Both the position numbers and the translations under genes were made by a program. From NCBI RefSeq assembly GCF_042242105.1, contig NC_092033.1, forward strand, positions 4,776,908 to 4,840,907: DNA of 64,000 nucleotides. Reading direction: 5' to 3'. Below, in pieces: positions 62,854 to 64,000 of this stretch (position 1 is its first letter; each line of letters starts with the position of its first letter). The notes below the pieces were generated by a model that saw nothing but the letters and a program-made list of their open reading frames with translations, ran no database searches and was not told where the DNA came from. The DNA is from Pempheris klunzingeri. Lineage: Eukaryota > Chordata > Actinopteri > Acropomatiformes > Pempheridae.

Positions 62854-64000
62854 ACACAAATACACTCATACGTGCACACAAATACACTCACACATTTACA
62901 GGGGCGCTTGCATACTGGCAACAAGGCGCACCGTCACGCTATTAGAATCATCAGGTGGGAAAAAAAAAAAAATAGCCACGCTAAAATGAAATTCTGAATT
63001 TGATTTAATCAATCGCATTAAAAGCGGATAAGGCTGATGCACACTCACACACCCACAGCGCTCAATCACACACAAATACACACTCACTCACTTGACTTTT
63101 TCCATCTTGCTCTCGCCCACATACTGACATACACTCACACGTTTGTACATGCCAGTAGAGTACTCCCAGATGGACTACTACCAGAGCAGGAATTACGTAA
63201 CAAAGGCCTGTTTCAAACTACAAACTTCAAACTTGAACGCAGAAGCACAGTGGGGAGGTTTTGTTCCGTATCCCTGAACGTTTGCCATCTTTTGACTCCC
63301 CACGGCAGAAAAAATGACCGCTATTGTAATAGTGAGGTTGATGTAATTGGATAATTGCAGTTTATTGCAATTTGGGCCTGGGAGCACAAAGCTAAAGACA
63401 CGAGGATAGATGGTCAGGAGTTTCGCTGGGTTATCTAAACCGATTTTTAAGGAAGTAAAAAAAAATCCCTCATTGCAGCTGCAAACAATATGTTGTGAAA
63501 ACAACACATCACAGCAGCAGAAGGTTTAAGTTGATCTAGGAGGTGTTAGCATGCTAAAGTTAGCTTACTTCCATGGTTTCCCAATCTGTGGTAGTTTGTG
63601 TCAGATTTTTTACTTATTTGACTTATTTTCTATTCTGAATAAATTGTGCTAATGAAGGGGTCTGTTTAAAAGCTTCCTGATTATCTGAACACTTGCTATC
63701 ACTACATGCTACGTTGTTTTTAGTGTCTGTGTCTCTGCGATTAGTATAATGTTAATACTACGAATAAAAATAGTGGCTAAAACTACAAGAATAAAAGCCA
63801 AGCTGTAATAATAATTATAATTCAACCAATTATGTAAGCACTGAAACTGGTCATACAGCTACAGTCATAATACTAACTCAACTGTAACCACTACTTTTCA
63901 TACCACCAAGCTACCACCATTTATTTTTGCTCATCAGACAGAGACAAGTCCAAACCTCATTAAAACCTCCTTAGCAAAAGTGCAAATATGCACTGGTCTC

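Larger units (their letters stand above)
57001..64000. other. Intergenic DNA, no gene recognised
   Basis: No coding exon or RNA gene is recognised. It includes repeat fragments at 57085-57270 and 62155-62290, a T run at 59767-59783 and a CA run at 62821-62849. The open frame at 59987-60271 lies in repeat-free DNA of balanced composition but has no domain or splice context, so it is not called as a gene. Confidence 0.5.

Noticed and set aside
51561-64000. A pim3 gene downstream of creld2, as in human
   Set aside because: No kinase motif such as HRD or DFG in a sensible exon was found on either strand. It may lie beyond the window or have moved.

Overview
This is vertebrate nuclear DNA, almost certainly from a ray-finned (percomorph-type) fish. 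The genes are split by GT-AG introns, CA/TG microsatellites are dense, and several interspersed repeats are of kinds I recognise from percomorph genomes. Four protein genes occur in the order brd1(-), zbed4(+), alg12(-), creld2(+). This is the order and orientation I know from human 22q13.33 (BRD1-ZBED4-ALG12-CRELD2), so this is a conserved syntenic block and the genes are orthologues.

Layout. 1-19.5 kb: no gene recognised; microsatellites, a hAT-type remnant, other repeat pieces, a 37-base G run, and several repeat-free stretches that could be conserved regulatory DNA. 19.55-34.2 kb: brd1 on the minus strand, 12 coding exons encoding 1251 residues, with every exon junction in phase. A tRNA-Lys(CTT) gene lies in its fourth coding intron. 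34.2-35.3 kb: a head-to-head promoter shared by brd1 and zbed4. 35.2-43.25 kb: zbed4, a non-coding first exon and one 1259-codon coding exon with four BED zinc fingers and a hAT-transposase-derived body. 43.7-47.4 kb: alg12 on the minus strand, nine coding exons, 492 residues, tail-to-tail with zbed4. 47.4-47.9 kb: a second head-to-head promoter, for alg12 and creld2, holding a perfect ER-stress element. 47.9-51.55 kb: creld2, ten coding exons. 51.6-64 kb: no gene recognised; repeats and unique DNA.

How the genes relate. brd1 encodes a histone-reading scaffold of MYST acetyltransferase complexes, and zbed4 a domesticated-transposase nuclear protein. alg12 encodes the ER mannosyltransferase that adds the eighth mannose to the lipid-linked N-glycan precursor. 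creld2 encodes an ER-resident, stress-induced folding factor. The alg12/creld2 pair therefore shares both a cell compartment and a promoter with an unfolded-protein-response element.

Main points for a second look: (1) an alg12 intron that reads as minor-spliceosome (U12) type with AT-AA ends, next to a GC-AG intron; (2) the ERSE in the alg12/creld2 promoter; (3) an apparent one-base deletion in a G run that breaks creld2 exon 5; (4) a 34-unit CA repeat 74 bases after the start of the last brd1 exon's 3' UTR region, i.e. just past the stop codon; (5) a 37-base G homopolymer. All gene models were built by eye from splice signals, phase and remembered homologues. No alignment or database search was run.
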